Of a stretch of DNA of 64,000 bases, positions 28,539-37,014 are shown piece by piece (the first letter of the stretch is position 1; the number at the start of each line of letters is the position of its first letter). Source of the stretch: Pseudonocardia halophobica. Its GTDB lineage: Bacteria > Actinomycetota > Actinomycetes > Mycobacteriales > Pseudonocardiaceae. The stretch spans positions 1 through 64,000 of the forward strand of contig NZ_BSFQ01000006.1 of NCBI RefSeq assembly GCF_027922425.1, read 5' to 3'. Under the pieces are notes generated by a model, which searched no databases, was not told the origin of the DNA, and saw only the letters and a program-made list of their open reading frames with translations. The position numbers and the translations under genes were made by a program.

Positions 28539-29426
28539 TCACAACCCCGGTTGACCTGCGCAGATCGCCTCGGTGGTGAGGTCCGTGGGCGGGAGGTTCT
28601 CCGCGTCGAAGCCGAAAGGCCGTACGAGGTCCAGCCAACGGCCGGAGGAGTGCAGGTCGGCCAGGCCGGCGTCGAAGGCGGTGCGCAGGTCGGTGTCGGC
28701 GGGGCGGAAGGCGAAGGCGCCCACCGGGAACACCCGGCGGCCGTCCGCGTCGACCCGCGCGGCGACGCCCGGGGTCACCTGCAGCGGCGTGCCCGGGTTG
28801 CGGGACAGCTCGTCGAGCAGGGAGATGCGGGTGAGGGCCGCGGCGGGGACCTCGCCGTTGGCGACGGCGCGGAACAACGTGCTCTGCCCCTCGTAGGTGC
28901 GGACCGCCTCCGGCGGCACGCCCGCCGCGAGCGCGAACTCCTGCTCCGCCGACCCGGTCAGCACGCCGACGGTGATGCCCGCCCGCCGCACGCCGTCGAA
29001 CGTCCGGATCCCGTTCGGGTTGCCCGCGGGGACGAGGAAGGCCAACGGCGCCAGGAAGTCCGGACGCGAGAAGGCGACGCGCGCGCACCGCGTCGGGGTG
29101 ATCGTGGTGCCCGCGGCGACGATGTCGAACTGCTCGTCGAGCAGCGCGTCGAGCAGCCCGGCGAACGGGACCTGGATCGCCTCGATCCCGCCGACCCCGA
29201 ACCCCGCGAGGACGGCCCGGGCGACCTCGGGTGCCTCGCCGGTGACCGTGCCGTCCGTCGCCGAGAAGCCGTAGGGACGTTCGCCGGCGATCCCGATGCG
29301 GGCCACGCCGTCCGCCCGCATGCGCTCGAGCGCCGAGCCCGCGCGCGACCCGCACCCCGCCAGCGCGGCGGCGCCCCCGAGCGCGGCCGCCCCGGCGAGC
29401 AGCGATCGTCGGGAGACCAGGTGCAT
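28539..29426 (-). CDS. Second EhuB-like ABC substrate-binding lipoprotein
   Basis: A 295-residue paralogue of the EhuB at 25409. It has a signal MHLVSRRSLLAG with lipobox ALAGC, then RIGIAGERPYGFSATDGTVTGE, EQFDIVAAGTTITPTRCARVAFSRPDF and AALTRISLLDELSRNPG, each matching an EhuB segment. It has no permease or ATPase of its own beside it and converges on ehuA. A TAGTCT box (29435-29440, minus strand) sits 8 bases before the ATG, so it is leaderless and separately controlled. It may serve the same transporter with another ligand; that is inference. Confidence 0.82.
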   Translation of the reverse strand: MHLVSRRSLLAGAAALGGAAALAGCGSRAGSALERMRADGVARIGIAGERPYGFSATDGTVTGEAPEVARAVLAGFGVGGIEAIQVPFAGLLDALLDEQFDIVAAGTTITPTRCARVAFSRPDFLAPLAFLVPAGNPNGIRTFDGVRRAGITVGVLTGSAEQEFALAAGVPPEAVRTYEGQSTLFRAVANGEVPAAALTRISLLDELSRNPGTPLQVTPGVAARVDADGRRVFPVGAFAFRPADTDLRTAFDAGLADLHSSGRWLDLVRPFGFDAENLPPTDLTTEAICAGQPGL

Positions 29427-29461
29427 CGCGCCGAAGACTAGTGGCTGGGCAGGCAGGCTTC

Positions 29462-30232
29462 TCAGTCCGGCCAGACCGGGTGGCGCTTCTCGAGGAACGC
29501 GGCCATGCCCTCCTTGGCCCCCGCGGACTGCGACATCGCCGCCATGACCTCGACGGCGACGGCGTAGGCGTCGGCTTCCGGGCGGTCGAGCTGCGCGTAG
29601 AGCGTCTGCTTGCCGACCTCCTTGCCGAACCGGCTGCCGCGGGTCGCGCGGGCGAGCAGCTCGTCCGTCTTCGCGTCGAGCTCGGCGTCGGGCACGACGT
29701 AGTTGACGAGGCCCCAGTCGGCGGCGGTGCGGGCGTCGATCGGGTCGCCGGTCAGGGCCAGCTCCATCAGCCGCTTGCGGCCGACGTTGCGCGCCACGGG
29801 CACCGCCGGGGTGTGGCAGAACCAGCCGCCCTTGCCGCCGGGCAGCGCGAAGGCGGCGGACTCGCCCGCGACGGCCAGGTCGCAGGTGGCGACGAGCTGG
29901 CAGCCGGCCGCGGTCGCGATGGCCTGGACCTTGGCGATCACGACCTGGGGCACCGCCTGGATGGTCTGCATCACCTCCGTGCACAGGGTGAGCAGCTCGC
30001 GGACGCCCTTGAGGTCCCGCGCGGCGACGTCGGCGAAGTCGTGTCCGGCCGAGAAGGCCTTCCCCTCGGCGCCGAGCACGATGCCGGTGGCGTCGCTGCT
30101 GCCGGCGGTCTCGAAGGCGTCGAGCAGCTCGCGGAGGTGGTCCTCGGAGAGGGCGTTGCGGCGCTCCGGCCGGTTCATCGTGATGCGGACGGTCTCCCCG
30201 TCCTCCTTGACCAGGAGGTGCTCGTAACCCAT
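29462..30232 (-). CDS. Enoyl-CoA hydratase/isomerase (crotonase) superfamily protein, ECHDC3-like
   Basis: The 256-residue crotonase fold has RITMNRPERRNALS, the oxyanion-hole segment GKAFSAGHDFADV and AAGCQLVATCDLAVAGESAAFALPGGKGG. At the two places where true hydratases carry catalytic Glu I see Gly/Lys and neutral residues (ALPGGKGGWFCHTPAVPVAR), so hydratase activity is doubtful. It may be an ECHDC3-like or other acyl-CoA enzyme. The gene is leaderless, with TACCGT 6 bases before the ATG on the minus strand, and is divergent from a TetR gene. Confidence 0.85.
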   Translation of the reverse strand: MGYEHLLVKEDGETVRITMNRPERRNALSEDHLRELLDAFETAGSSDATGIVLGAEGKAFSAGHDFADVAARDLKGVRELLTLCTEVMQTIQAVPQVVIAKVQAIATAAGCQLVATCDLAVAGESAAFALPGGKGGWFCHTPAVPVARNVGRKRLMELALTGDPIDARTAADWGLVNYVVPDAELDAKTDELLARATRGSRFGKEVGKQTLYAQLDRPEADAYAVAVEVMAAMSQSAGAKEGMAAFLEKRHPVWPD

Positions 30233-30238
30233 GTGTCC

Positions 30239-30278
30239 ACGGTAATGCCTGGACGGCTGGGTGGAACGGGTCTACCGT
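30239..30278. promoter_or_regulatory. Divergent leaderless promoters between the crotonase and TetR genes
   Basis: A minus-strand TACCGT (30239-30244) lies 6 bases before the crotonase ATG and a plus-strand TACCGT (30273-30278) lies 6 bases before the TetR ATG. With the next base they form CACGGTA and TACCGTG, an inverted repeat that could also be a TetR site. Confidence 0.5.
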
Positions 30279-30284
30279 GACCGC

Positions 30285-30986
30285 ATGACCGGATCGGCAA
30301 TTCCAGTCACAAGGTCACGCGAGGACCGGCTCCTCGACGCGGCCGCCGATCTGCTGGTCCGGTGGGGCTACCAACGCGTGACGATCGACGAGGTCGCGCG
30401 CCGGGCGGGGGTCGGGAAGGGCACCGTCTACCTGCATTTCCGCACCAAGGACGCGCTGTTCCTCGCCGTCCTGATGCGCAGCCACCGGACCGTGACCGCG
30501 GGGATGGCGGACCGGATGGAGGCCGATCCCGCCGAGGCGCTGCCGGCGCGCGCCGTCCGCTCGATCTACCGCGAGCTGCTCGACGACCCGGTGACCCGGC
30601 CGCTCTACCTCGGCGACCCCGAGGTGCTGGGCCGGCTCGCGCACGAGGCGGCCGCGGCCCTGGGCGACCTCACGGCGAAGCGCACCGAGGTCGGCCGGCG
30701 CTGGTTCTCCCTGCTGCGCGAGGCGGGCCGGATGCCCACCGACCTGCCGATCGACGCGCAGATGCACCTGTTCTCCGCCGTGACGACCGGCTTCTTCTTC
30801 CTCGACGGCATGCCGACCGCGCCCGGTCCCACGGATCCGGACGCGCGCGCCGACCTGCTCGAACACGCCCTGCGGAGCGCCCTGGAGATCCCGGGCGCAC
30901 CGCTCACCCGCGAGTGTGCGGCGGAGTGTGCGGCGCTCTTCCGCTCACTGCTCGACGACATTCCCACCCTGAGCGGAACCAGGTGA
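30285..30986 (+). CDS. TetR-family regulator preceding a cytochrome P450
   Basis: The 233-residue protein starts MTGSAIPVTRSREDRLLDAAADLL. Its helix-turn-helix reads VTIDEVARRAGVGKGTVYLHFRTKDALFLAVLM, and the remaining two-thirds is a helical ligand domain. The ATG at 30285 is preferred over an open extension from 30261 because a -10 box ends 6 bases before it. Its stop overlaps the GTG of the P450 gene (GTGA), so the two are one operon. It probably controls itself and the P450, and perhaps the divergent crotonase. Confidence 0.88.
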   Translation: MTGSAIPVTRSREDRLLDAAADLLVRWGYQRVTIDEVARRAGVGKGTVYLHFRTKDALFLAVLMRSHRTVTAGMADRMEADPAEALPARAVRSIYRELLDDPVTRPLYLGDPEVLGRLAHEAAAALGDLTAKRTEVGRRWFSLLREAGRMPTDLPIDAQMHLFSAVTTGFFFLDGMPTAPGPTDPDARADLLEHALRSALEIPGAPLTRECAAECAALFRSLLDDIPTLSGTR

Positions 30987-32230
30987 CCACCATGGCCGTG
31001 CTCGACGCGCCCGCCCTCACCGACCCGGAGCTCCTCGCCGACCCCTGGCGCGCGTTCGGCCGCCTGCGCGAGCAGGCGCCCGTGCTGCGCAGCCGGTTCG
31101 GGCTGGGCGGCGACGAGGCGCCGCTCTGGCTCGTGACCCGCTACGCCGACGTGCGTGCGGTGCTGAGCGACCCCCGGTTCGTCAACGACCCGGCGAACGC
31201 CCCGGGCGGCCGGGACACGCGTAAGGAGCTGATGGCCGCCATCGGGATCACGCCAGAGCTCGCGGACTACATGACCCGCAGTGTGCTCGACTTCGACGGC
31301 GCCGACCACACCCGGCTGCGCAAGCTCGTCTCCCGGGCCTTCACCGTCCGTCGCGTCGGCGACCTGCGACCGCGCGTCGAGGAGATCGCCGCGGGCCTGC
31401 TCGCGGAGCTGGCCGTCGCGGAGCAGCCGGTCGACCTCGTCGAGGCCTACGCCTACCCGTTGCCGATCACGGTGATCTGCGAGCTCGTCGGGATCCCGGA
31501 GGCGGACCGACCGAACTGGCACGTCTGGGGTCGGGAGATGGTCTCGACCGATCCCGCGCGCGTCCCGGGGGCCCTGCAGGCCACCGTGGACCACATCCGC
31601 GACCTGATCGGCCGTCGCCGGGCCGAACCGGCCGACGACCTGCTGAGCGCCATGATTCGCGCCCAGGAGGAGGACGGGGACCGGCTGTCCGAGTTCGAGC
31701 TGGTCACGATGGTCCTCGCGCTGGTCTTCGCCGGGCACGAGACGACTGCGCACCTGATCGCGAACTCGGTGGCCGCGCTGCTCAGCCGGCCCGAGCAGCT
31801 GGCGCGGCTGCAGGCCGAGCCCGACCTGTGGCCGACCGCGGTGAACGAGCTCATGCGGCTGTGGGGGCCGGTCAGCCAGGTCCGCGTCCGGTACGCGGCC
31901 GAGCCGGTCGAGATCGGCGGGGTGGAGATCCCGGCCGGCGCCGCCGTCCAACCGATCCTGCTGTCCGCCAACGGCGACCCACGCGAGTTCGACGACCCCG
32001 AGACGTTCGACGTCGGGCGGCGGACCGAGCGGGGGGAGGGGCACCTCGGGTTCGGCCACGGCGCGCACTACTGCCTCGGCGCCGCCCTGGCCCGGCAGGA
32101 GGGGGAGGTGGCGCTGCGGGCGCTGTTCACCCGCTTCCCGTCCCTCGAGCTCGCCGTGCCGCCCGAGGAGCTGGTGTGGCAGCCGGTCCCCGGCTCCCGG
32201 CGCCTCGCCGCCCTCCCCGTCCGCCTCTGA
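30983..32230 (+). CDS. Cytochrome P450
   Basis: A soluble bacterial P450 of 415 residues. It has the oxygen-activating I-helix AGHETTAH, the ExxR pair in NELMRLWGP and the heme-thiolate loop FGHGAHYCLGAALARQE with the axial Cys. The substrate is unknown. The fold is that of class I enzymes needing a ferredoxin partner, and none is encoded nearby. The GTG at 30983 overlaps the TetR stop by 4 bases; an ATG at 30992 is an alternative. A palindrome cluster begins 8 bases after its stop. Confidence 0.92.
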   Translation: MTTMAVLDAPALTDPELLADPWRAFGRLREQAPVLRSRFGLGGDEAPLWLVTRYADVRAVLSDPRFVNDPANAPGGRDTRKELMAAIGITPELADYMTRSVLDFDGADHTRLRKLVSRAFTVRRVGDLRPRVEEIAAGLLAELAVAEQPVDLVEAYAYPLPITVICELVGIPEADRPNWHVWGREMVSTDPARVPGALQATVDHIRDLIGRRRAEPADDLLSAMIRAQEEDGDRLSEFELVTMVLALVFAGHETTAHLIANSVAALLSRPEQLARLQAEPDLWPTAVNELMRLWGPVSQVRVRYAAEPVEIGGVEIPAGAAVQPILLSANGDPREFDDPETFDVGRRTERGEGHLGFGHGAHYCLGAALARQEGEVALRALFTRFPSLELAVPPEELVWQPVPGSRRLAALPVRL

Positions 32231-32238
32231 TGATGCAG

Positions 32239-32334
32239 TATGGAACCATAATGCGATTTCGAGCCGGGATTTCGCGCATTATGGTTCCATAACGCGATCT
32301 CAGGGGCTGGATTTCGCGCATTATGGTTCCATAA
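32239..32334. repeat. Palindrome cluster B (three copies, two inside a 41-bp duplication)
   Basis: The copies are TATGGAACCATAA at 32239-32251 and TTATGGTTCCATAA at 32279-32292 and 32321-32334. The last two belong to a perfect 41-bp direct duplication (32267-32307 and 32309-32349). The second copy runs into the 3' end of the Nudix gene and includes its stop codon. The cluster separates the convergent P450 and Nudix genes. Confidence 0.9.
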
Positions 32335-32341
32335 CGCGATC

Positions 32342-32878
32342 TCAGGGGCGTCGGCGGTCGTGCAGGACCAGCAGCATGTACGCGGCGACGGACTGGGCGT
32401 CGGTGATCTCGCCGTCCGCGATCATGGCCTCGAACTCGGCGATGGTGAACCAGGCCTGCCGCATGTCCTGCTCGGTGTGCTCGCGCTGGGCCTCGCCCTC
32501 GGTGAGGTCGGTGGCGAGGTAGACGTGCCCGCGTTGGCTGGACATGCCGGGGGCGACGTCGAGCGTGCCGATCTTCTCCATCCGGCCGGCCTGCAGCCCG
32601 GTCTCCTCGACCAGCTCGCGCACGGCGAGCTCGGCCGGGTCCTGGGCGGCGCGGTCGGGCGCGGTGCCCGCCGGGAACTCCCAGCGGCGCAGGCCGATCG
32701 GGTAGCGGAACTGCTCGACGAGGTGCAGCCGGTCGCCGTCACGGGGGATCACGAGGGCGTACGTGGGCTTGTCGATCACGCCGTAGACGCCGTCCGAGCC
32801 GTCGGGGCGGCGCACGGCGTCCTCGCGGACGGTCATCCAGTTGTTCGCGTAGACCTGCCGGGTCGAGAGGGTCTCCAC
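32342..32878 (-). CDS. Nudix hydrolase
   Basis: A 178-residue Nudix pyrophosphatase resembling ADP-ribose pyrophosphatase-type proteins. The Nudix box reads AELAVRELVEETGL, preceded by EFPAGTAPDRAAQDP; the loop is about two residues longer than the classical GX5EX7REUXEEXGU. The fold continues with APGMSSQRGHVYLATDL. The substrate, probably a nucleoside diphosphate sugar, is not proven. It starts with GTG (minus strand 32878) and is divergent from a WYL regulator, 32 bases away. Confidence 0.88.
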   Translation of the reverse strand: METLSTRQVYANNWMTVREDAVRRPDGSDGVYGVIDKPTYALVIPRDGDRLHLVEQFRYPIGLRRWEFPAGTAPDRAAQDPAELAVRELVEETGLQAGRMEKIGTLDVAPGMSSQRGHVYLATDLTEGEAQREHTEQDMRQAWFTIAEFEAMIADGEITDAQSVAAYMLLVLHDRRRP

Positions 32879-32910
32879 ACCGCCAGCCTCCCACCTGCGA
32901 CGATCGGGCC

Positions 32911-33879
32911 GTGCGCGCGTCCCGGCTGATGGCCCTGCTCTTCGTGCTGCAGCGGCGCCGCTCGGCCACCGCGGCCGAGCTGGCCGCGGAGCTGGAGGTG
33001 TCCGAGCGGACGATCTACCGGGACGTCGCGTCGCTGAGCGAGGTGGGCGTGCCGATCTGGACAGAGCCCGGGCCGGGCGGCGGGATCCGGCTGGTCGAGG
33101 GCTGGCGGACCCGGCTCGACGGGCTCACGGCGCAGGAGGCCGCGGCCATGCTGACCCTGGGCGCGCCGCAGCTGCTCGCCGAGCTGGGCCTGGGCACCGC
33201 GCTCGCCGGGGCCCAGGCCAAGATCCTCGCGACGCTGCCGGAGGGCCTGCGCGCGCACGCCCGCATCGTCGCCGAACGGGTGCACCTCGACGCGCCGGGC
33301 TGGTTCCAGAACCCCGCCGAGGTCACCCACCTCGCCGTGCTCGCCGAGGCGTTGTGGGAGCAGCGCCGGGTCCGGATCGTCTACGGGCCACGCCAGGTCC
33401 ACCGCGAGGTCGAGCCGCTCGGGCTCGTGCTCAAGGCGGGGGTCTGGTACCTGGTCGCCGGGGTGGACGGGGACGTCCGGACCTACCGGGCGGCGAAGAT
33501 CGCCGAGGCCGAGCCGCTCGACGCGACCTTCGCGCGGCCCGCGGACTTCGACCTGCCGGCGTGGTGGGCGGAGTCGGCCTCCCGGTTCGCCGCGTCGATG
33601 CTGCGGGAGAAGGTGCGGATCCGGGTCTCGCCCACCGGGCTGCGGGCCCTGCCGAGCGTGACCGACCCCGACGCCGCGCACGCCGCCGTCGCCGCGGCCG
33701 GCGAGCCCGACGCCGAGGGTTGGCGCGAGCTGCTGCTCGACGTCGAGTCGCTGCGGGTCGCCGCCGGCCAGCTGGTGGCGCTCGGCGGGGAGGTGGAGGC
33801 GCTGGAGCCGCCCGAGCTGCGGACGAGGCTCGCCGAGCACGGGCGGGCGCTGGCCGAGCGCAACGCACCTCTAGGGTGA
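32911..33879 (+). CDS. WYL-domain transcriptional regulator with DeoR-type helix-turn-helix
   Basis: The 322-residue protein has an N-terminal winged helix (RRSATAAELAAELEVSERTIYRDVASLSEVGVPI) and a WYL-type sensor domain (VEPLGLVLKAGVWYLVAGVDGDVRTYRAAKI). A C-terminal helical extension follows. WYL domains bind nucleic acid or small ligands and control stress and DNA-damage genes. It is divergent from the Nudix gene, and the nucS promoter is embedded in its last codons. Confidence 0.9.
   Translation: MRASRLMALLFVLQRRRSATAAELAAELEVSERTIYRDVASLSEVGVPIWTEPGPGGGIRLVEGWRTRLDGLTAQEAAAMLTLGAPQLLAELGLGTALAGAQAKILATLPEGLRAHARIVAERVHLDAPGWFQNPAEVTHLAVLAEALWEQRRVRIVYGPRQVHREVEPLGLVLKAGVWYLVAGVDGDVRTYRAAKIAEAEPLDATFARPADFDLPAWWAESASRFAASMLREKVRIRVSPTGLRALPSVTDPDAAHAAVAAAGEPDAEGWRELLLDVESLRVAAGQLVALGGEVEALEPPELRTRLAEHGRALAERNAPLG
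33872..33877 (+). promoter_or_regulatory. -10 box TAGGGT for leaderless nucS
   Basis: TAGGGT lies in the last codons of the WYL gene and ends 8 bases before the nucS GTG at 33886. Confidence 0.55.
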
Positions 33880-33885
33880 CGGCCC

Positions 33886-34545
33886 GTGCGCCTCGTCATC
33901 GCCCGCTGCCAGGTGGACTACGTCGGCCGGCTCACCGCACACCTGCCGATGGCCCCGCGGTTGCTGCTGGTCAAGGCCGACGGGTCGGTCAGCGTGCACG
34001 CCGACGACCGCGCCTACAAGCCGCTGAACTGGATGAGCCCGCCGTGCTGGCTCACCGAGGAGCCGGGCGTCTGGACGGTCCGCAACAAGGCCGACGAGTC
34101 GCTCGTCATCACCATCGACGAGGTGCTCCACGACTCCTCGCACGAGCTGGGCGTGGACCCCGGCCTGGTGAAGGACGGCGTCGAGGCGCACCTGCAGGAG
34201 CTCCTGGCCGCGCACCCGGAGACCTTCGGCGACGGCTGGACGCTGGTCCGCCGCGAGTTCATGACGGCGATCGGCCCGGTCGACCTGCTCTGCCGCGACA
34301 CCGCGGGCGGGCACGTCGCGGTGGAGATCAAGCGGCGCGGGGAGATCGACGGCGTCGAGCAGCTGACCCGCTACCTCGAGCTGATGAACCGCGACCCGCT
34401 GCTCGGGCCGGTGGCCGGGGTGTTCGCGGCCCAGCAGATCAAGCCGCAGGCGCGCACCCTCGCCGAGGACCGCGGCATCCGCTGCGTGACCGTGGACTAC
34501 GACGCCCTACGGGGTCTCGACCCGAAGGACCTGCGCCTCTTCTGA
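33886..34545 (+). CDS. nucS: Mismatch-specific endonuclease NucS
   Basis: NucS cuts both strands at mismatches and gives the non-canonical mismatch repair of actinobacteria, which lack MutS and MutL. The 219-residue protein has the N-terminal DNA-binding domain ([38 protein letters not shown]) and a RecB-like nuclease domain with [10 protein letters not shown] and [22 protein letters not shown], where Asp, Glu and Lys form the catalytic set. The last 39 bases overlap the convergent TetR gene. Confidence 0.94.
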   Translation: MRLVIARCQVDYVGRLTAHLPMAPRLLLVKADGSVSVHADDRAYKPLNWMSPPCWLTEEPGVWTVRNKADESLVITIDEVLHDSSHELGVDPGLVKDGVEAHLQELLAAHPETFGDGWTLVRREFMTAIGPVDLLCRDTAGGHVAVEIKRRGEIDGVEQLTRYLELMNRDPLLGPVAGVFAAQQIKPQARTLAEDRGIRCVTVDYDALRGLDPKDLRLF

Positions 34546-35163
34546 GGTCTCCTCGTACGGGGGGACGAGCGCCCCGCGCAGCTGGAGCAGGACGAAGTCG
34601 CGGATGTCGCCGGCGGTCGAGTCGGGCCGGGTCAGGACCTGCAGGAGCAGGGCGTTGGTGTGGTAGCGGGCGGTCCGGTCGGCGTCGAGGTCCAGCCCGA
34701 GCACGTCGGAGGCGTGCTGCAGGGCGGTCCCGAGGATCCGCGGGATCGGCGCGATCACCCGGACGTCACCCGGTCCGCGGGGCGGCCCGTCGCTGCGGAT
34801 CGCGTCCTCCTGCAGCGCCGCGAAGAACGCGAACGTGAGGGTGCGCCGGGCCTTCAGCATCAGGACCGTCTCGCCGACGGCGACCCGCACGATCTCCTGC
34901 GCCTCCGCGCCGGCGGCGATCCGGCCCTCGACCCGGGCGACGGCCTCGGCGATCCGGGGCGCGAACAGGTGCCCGATCAGCGCGTGCTTGCTGCCGAAGT
35001 GGTTGTAGCAGGTCGCCGTGGCGACGCCGGCCCGCGTGGCGACCTCCGTGATCCGGGTGCCCTGCCAGCCCTGCGCCGAGAACAGCTGCTCCGCGGCCCG
35101 GAGGATGGCCGAGCGCGTCTCCGCGTTGCGCTCCTCGCGCCGCCTGGGCCGCCTCTCGGTCAT
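34507..35163 (-). CDS. TetR-family regulator, divergent from an aldehyde dehydrogenase
   Basis: The 218-residue protein has the TetR helix-turn-helix [32 protein letters not shown] and a helical effector domain. It is leaderless: TAACCT (minus strand 35170-35175) ends 6 bases before the ATG. Its 3' end runs 39 bases into nucS on the opposite strand. The divergent aldehyde dehydrogenase is its likeliest target, from position only. Confidence 0.88.
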   Translation of the reverse strand: MTERRPRRREERNAETRSAILRAAEQLFSAQGWQGTRITEVATRAGVATATCYNHFGSKHALIGHLFAPRIAEAVARVEGRIAAGAEAQEIVRVAVGETVLMLKARRTLTFAFFAALQEDAIRSDGPPRGPGDVRVIAPIPRILGTALQHASDVLGLDLDADRTARYHTNALLLQVLTRPDSTAGDIRDFVLLQLRGALVPPYEETSEEAQVLRVETP

Positions 35164-35205
35164 CGACGGAGGTTAGCCCAGCTCATTCGCGTTGTGGAGT
35201 ACCTG

Positions 35206-35222
35206 GAACCCGTTATAGGTTC
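35206..35222. promoter_or_regulatory. Possible TetR operator GAACC-N7-GGTTC
   Basis: The inverted repeat GAACC (35206-35210) / GGTTC (35218-35222) lies 43 bases upstream of the TetR start, in the 247-base divergent gap with the aldehyde dehydrogenase. Its AT-containing centre CGTTATA stands out in this GC-rich gap. No other signal in the gap is clear. Confidence 0.35.
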
Positions 35223-35397
35223 GCCGTCCGCGCGGGTTCACCGGGACCGCGTGTCCCGAGCGCGGAGCGGGGGCGCGGCCCTGTGCGGAGGAGGGGTCCG
35301 TGCAGCGCCGCGTCCCGCCGTCCGCGCCCCCTGACCGGCGGGAACGAGGTGGTCCGCCCGGGTCGCCGGAGGCACACGCGGGCCCTCGCGACCGCCC

Positions 35398-35403
35398 TAC
35401 CCT
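35398..35403 (+). promoter_or_regulatory. -10 box TACCCT for the leaderless aldehyde dehydrogenase gene
   Basis: TACCCT ends 7 bases before GTG 35411. It argues against the longer open frame from 35300, whose first 37 residues are Arg/Pro/Gly-rich. Confidence 0.5.
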
Positions 35404-35410
35404 GACCGAC

Positions 35411-36904
35411 GTGACCGCCAGCACCGAGGCTCCGGCCAGCACCAGCACCGACACCTTCGACTCGCTCGACCCACGGACCGGTGAGGTCGTCGGGACGCAC
35501 CCGGTCCACGGCGAGGCCGACGTGCTCGCCGCGGTCGCCCGGGCCGAGGAGGCCGCCCGGTGGTGGCGCGGGCTGGGCTTCGACGGTCGCCGCGAGCGGC
35601 TGCTGGCGTGGAAGAAGGCGCTGGTCGCGCGGCTGGACGAGGTCGCGGGCGTGGTCTGCGCCGAGACCGGCAAGCCGCTCGACGACGCCCGGCTCGAACT
35701 GGTCCTCGCGATCGACCACGTCGACTGGGCGGCGAAGCACGCGAAGAAGACGCTCGGCCGGCGGAAGGTGTCGCCGGGCCTGCTCGGCGCCAACCAGTCC
35801 GCGACCCTCGGCTACCCGCCGATCGGCGTCGTCGGCGTGATCGGGCCGTGGAACTACCCGGTCTTCACGCCGATGGGCTCGATCGCCTACGCGCTCGCCG
35901 CGGGCAACACCGTCGTGTTCAAGCCGAGCGAGCTCACCCCGGGCGTCGGCGAGATCCTCGCCCGCACGCTGGCCGACGCGGTGCCGGAGAAGACGCTGAT
36001 CGAGGTGGTGACCGGGTTCGGCGAGACGGGTGCGGCGCTCTGCCGCGCCCCGGGCGTCGGCAAGATCGCCTTCACCGGGTCGACGGCCACGGGCAAGCGG
36101 GTCATGGCCTCCTGCGCCGAGACCCTCACCCCGGTCCTCATCGAGTGCGGCGGCAAGGACGCGCTGATCGTCGACGCGGGAGCGGACGTCGAGGCCGCCG
36201 CCGACGCCGCCGTCTGGGGCGGGATGTCCAACGCCGGCCAGACGTGCGTCGGGGTGGAGCGCGTGTACGTCGTCGAGTCGGTCGCCGAGGAGTTCACCGC
36301 GGCGCTCGTGGCCAAGGCGCGCGGGCTGCGGGCCGGCACCCAGTTCGGCCCGATGACGATGGCGTCGCAGACCGAGGTCGTCCGCCGGCACGTGCGCGAC
36401 GCGCTGGAGAAGGGCGGCCGGGCCGTCGTCGGCGGCGAGGACTCCGTGCAGCCGCCGTTCGTGGAGCCGGTCGTGATCGTCGACGTGCCCGAGGACTCCG
36501 CCGCCGTCACCGAGGAGACGTTCGGCCCGCTGATCGTCGTGAACCGGGTGCCGGACGTCGCCGAGGCGGTCCGGCGCGCCAACGGCACCGGCTACGGCCT
36601 GGGCGCCAGCGTGTTCACCGGCTCGGCGAAGGAGGGCGAGCGGATCGCCGAGGGCCTGCGCTGCGGCATGGTGAGCGTCAACGGCGTGATCGCGTTCGCG
36701 GGCATCCCGTCGCTGCCGTTCGGCGGGGTCGGCGACTCCGGCTTCGGGCGCATCCACGGCGAGGACGGCCTGCGCGAGTTCACCCGCCCGCAGGCGGTGG
36801 CCCGGCAGCGGTTCGCGCTGCCCGTCCCCGTCACCAGCTTCACCCGGACAGCGAAGCACATGAGCACCCTGATCGGGCTCGTCCGGGCACGTCACGGCCG
36901 GTAG
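35411..36904 (+). CDS. NAD(P)-dependent aldehyde dehydrogenase
   Basis: The 497-residue enzyme oxidises an aldehyde to an acid. It has the cofactor-site segment GVIGPWNYPVFTPMG, KPSELTPG, FTGSTATGKRVM, the general base Glu in IECGGKDALIV and the catalytic Cys in NAGQTCVGVERVYV. The EETFGPL and FGGVGDSGFGR motifs close the fold. The substrate cannot be read from the sequence. It is divergent from a TetR gene. Confidence 0.92.
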   Translation: MTASTEAPASTSTDTFDSLDPRTGEVVGTHPVHGEADVLAAVARAEEAARWWRGLGFDGRRERLLAWKKALVARLDEVAGVVCAETGKPLDDARLELVLAIDHVDWAAKHAKKTLGRRKVSPGLLGANQSATLGYPPIGVVGVIGPWNYPVFTPMGSIAYALAAGNTVVFKPSELTPGVGEILARTLADAVPEKTLIEVVTGFGETGAALCRAPGVGKIAFTGSTATGKRVMASCAETLTPVLIECGGKDALIVDAGADVEAAADAAVWGGMSNAGQTCVGVERVYVVESVAEEFTAALVAKARGLRAGTQFGPMTMASQTEVVRRHVRDALEKGGRAVVGGEDSVQPPFVEPVVIVDVPEDSAAVTEETFGPLIVVNRVPDVAEAVRRANGTGYGLGASVFTGSAKEGERIAEGLRCGMVSVNGVIAFAGIPSLPFGGVGDSGFGRIHGEDGLREFTRPQAVARQRFALPVPVTSFTRTAKHMSTLIGLVRARHGR

Positions 36905-37014
36905 ACCCGCCATCCGGACGGGGTGTTCCCGGCCTCATGCGTGGGTTCCCAAGCAGCGGGGGATGAGAGGATTACCGCTCGGTACAGACCCTCGAGGCAG
37001 CGGGAGGTAACGGC

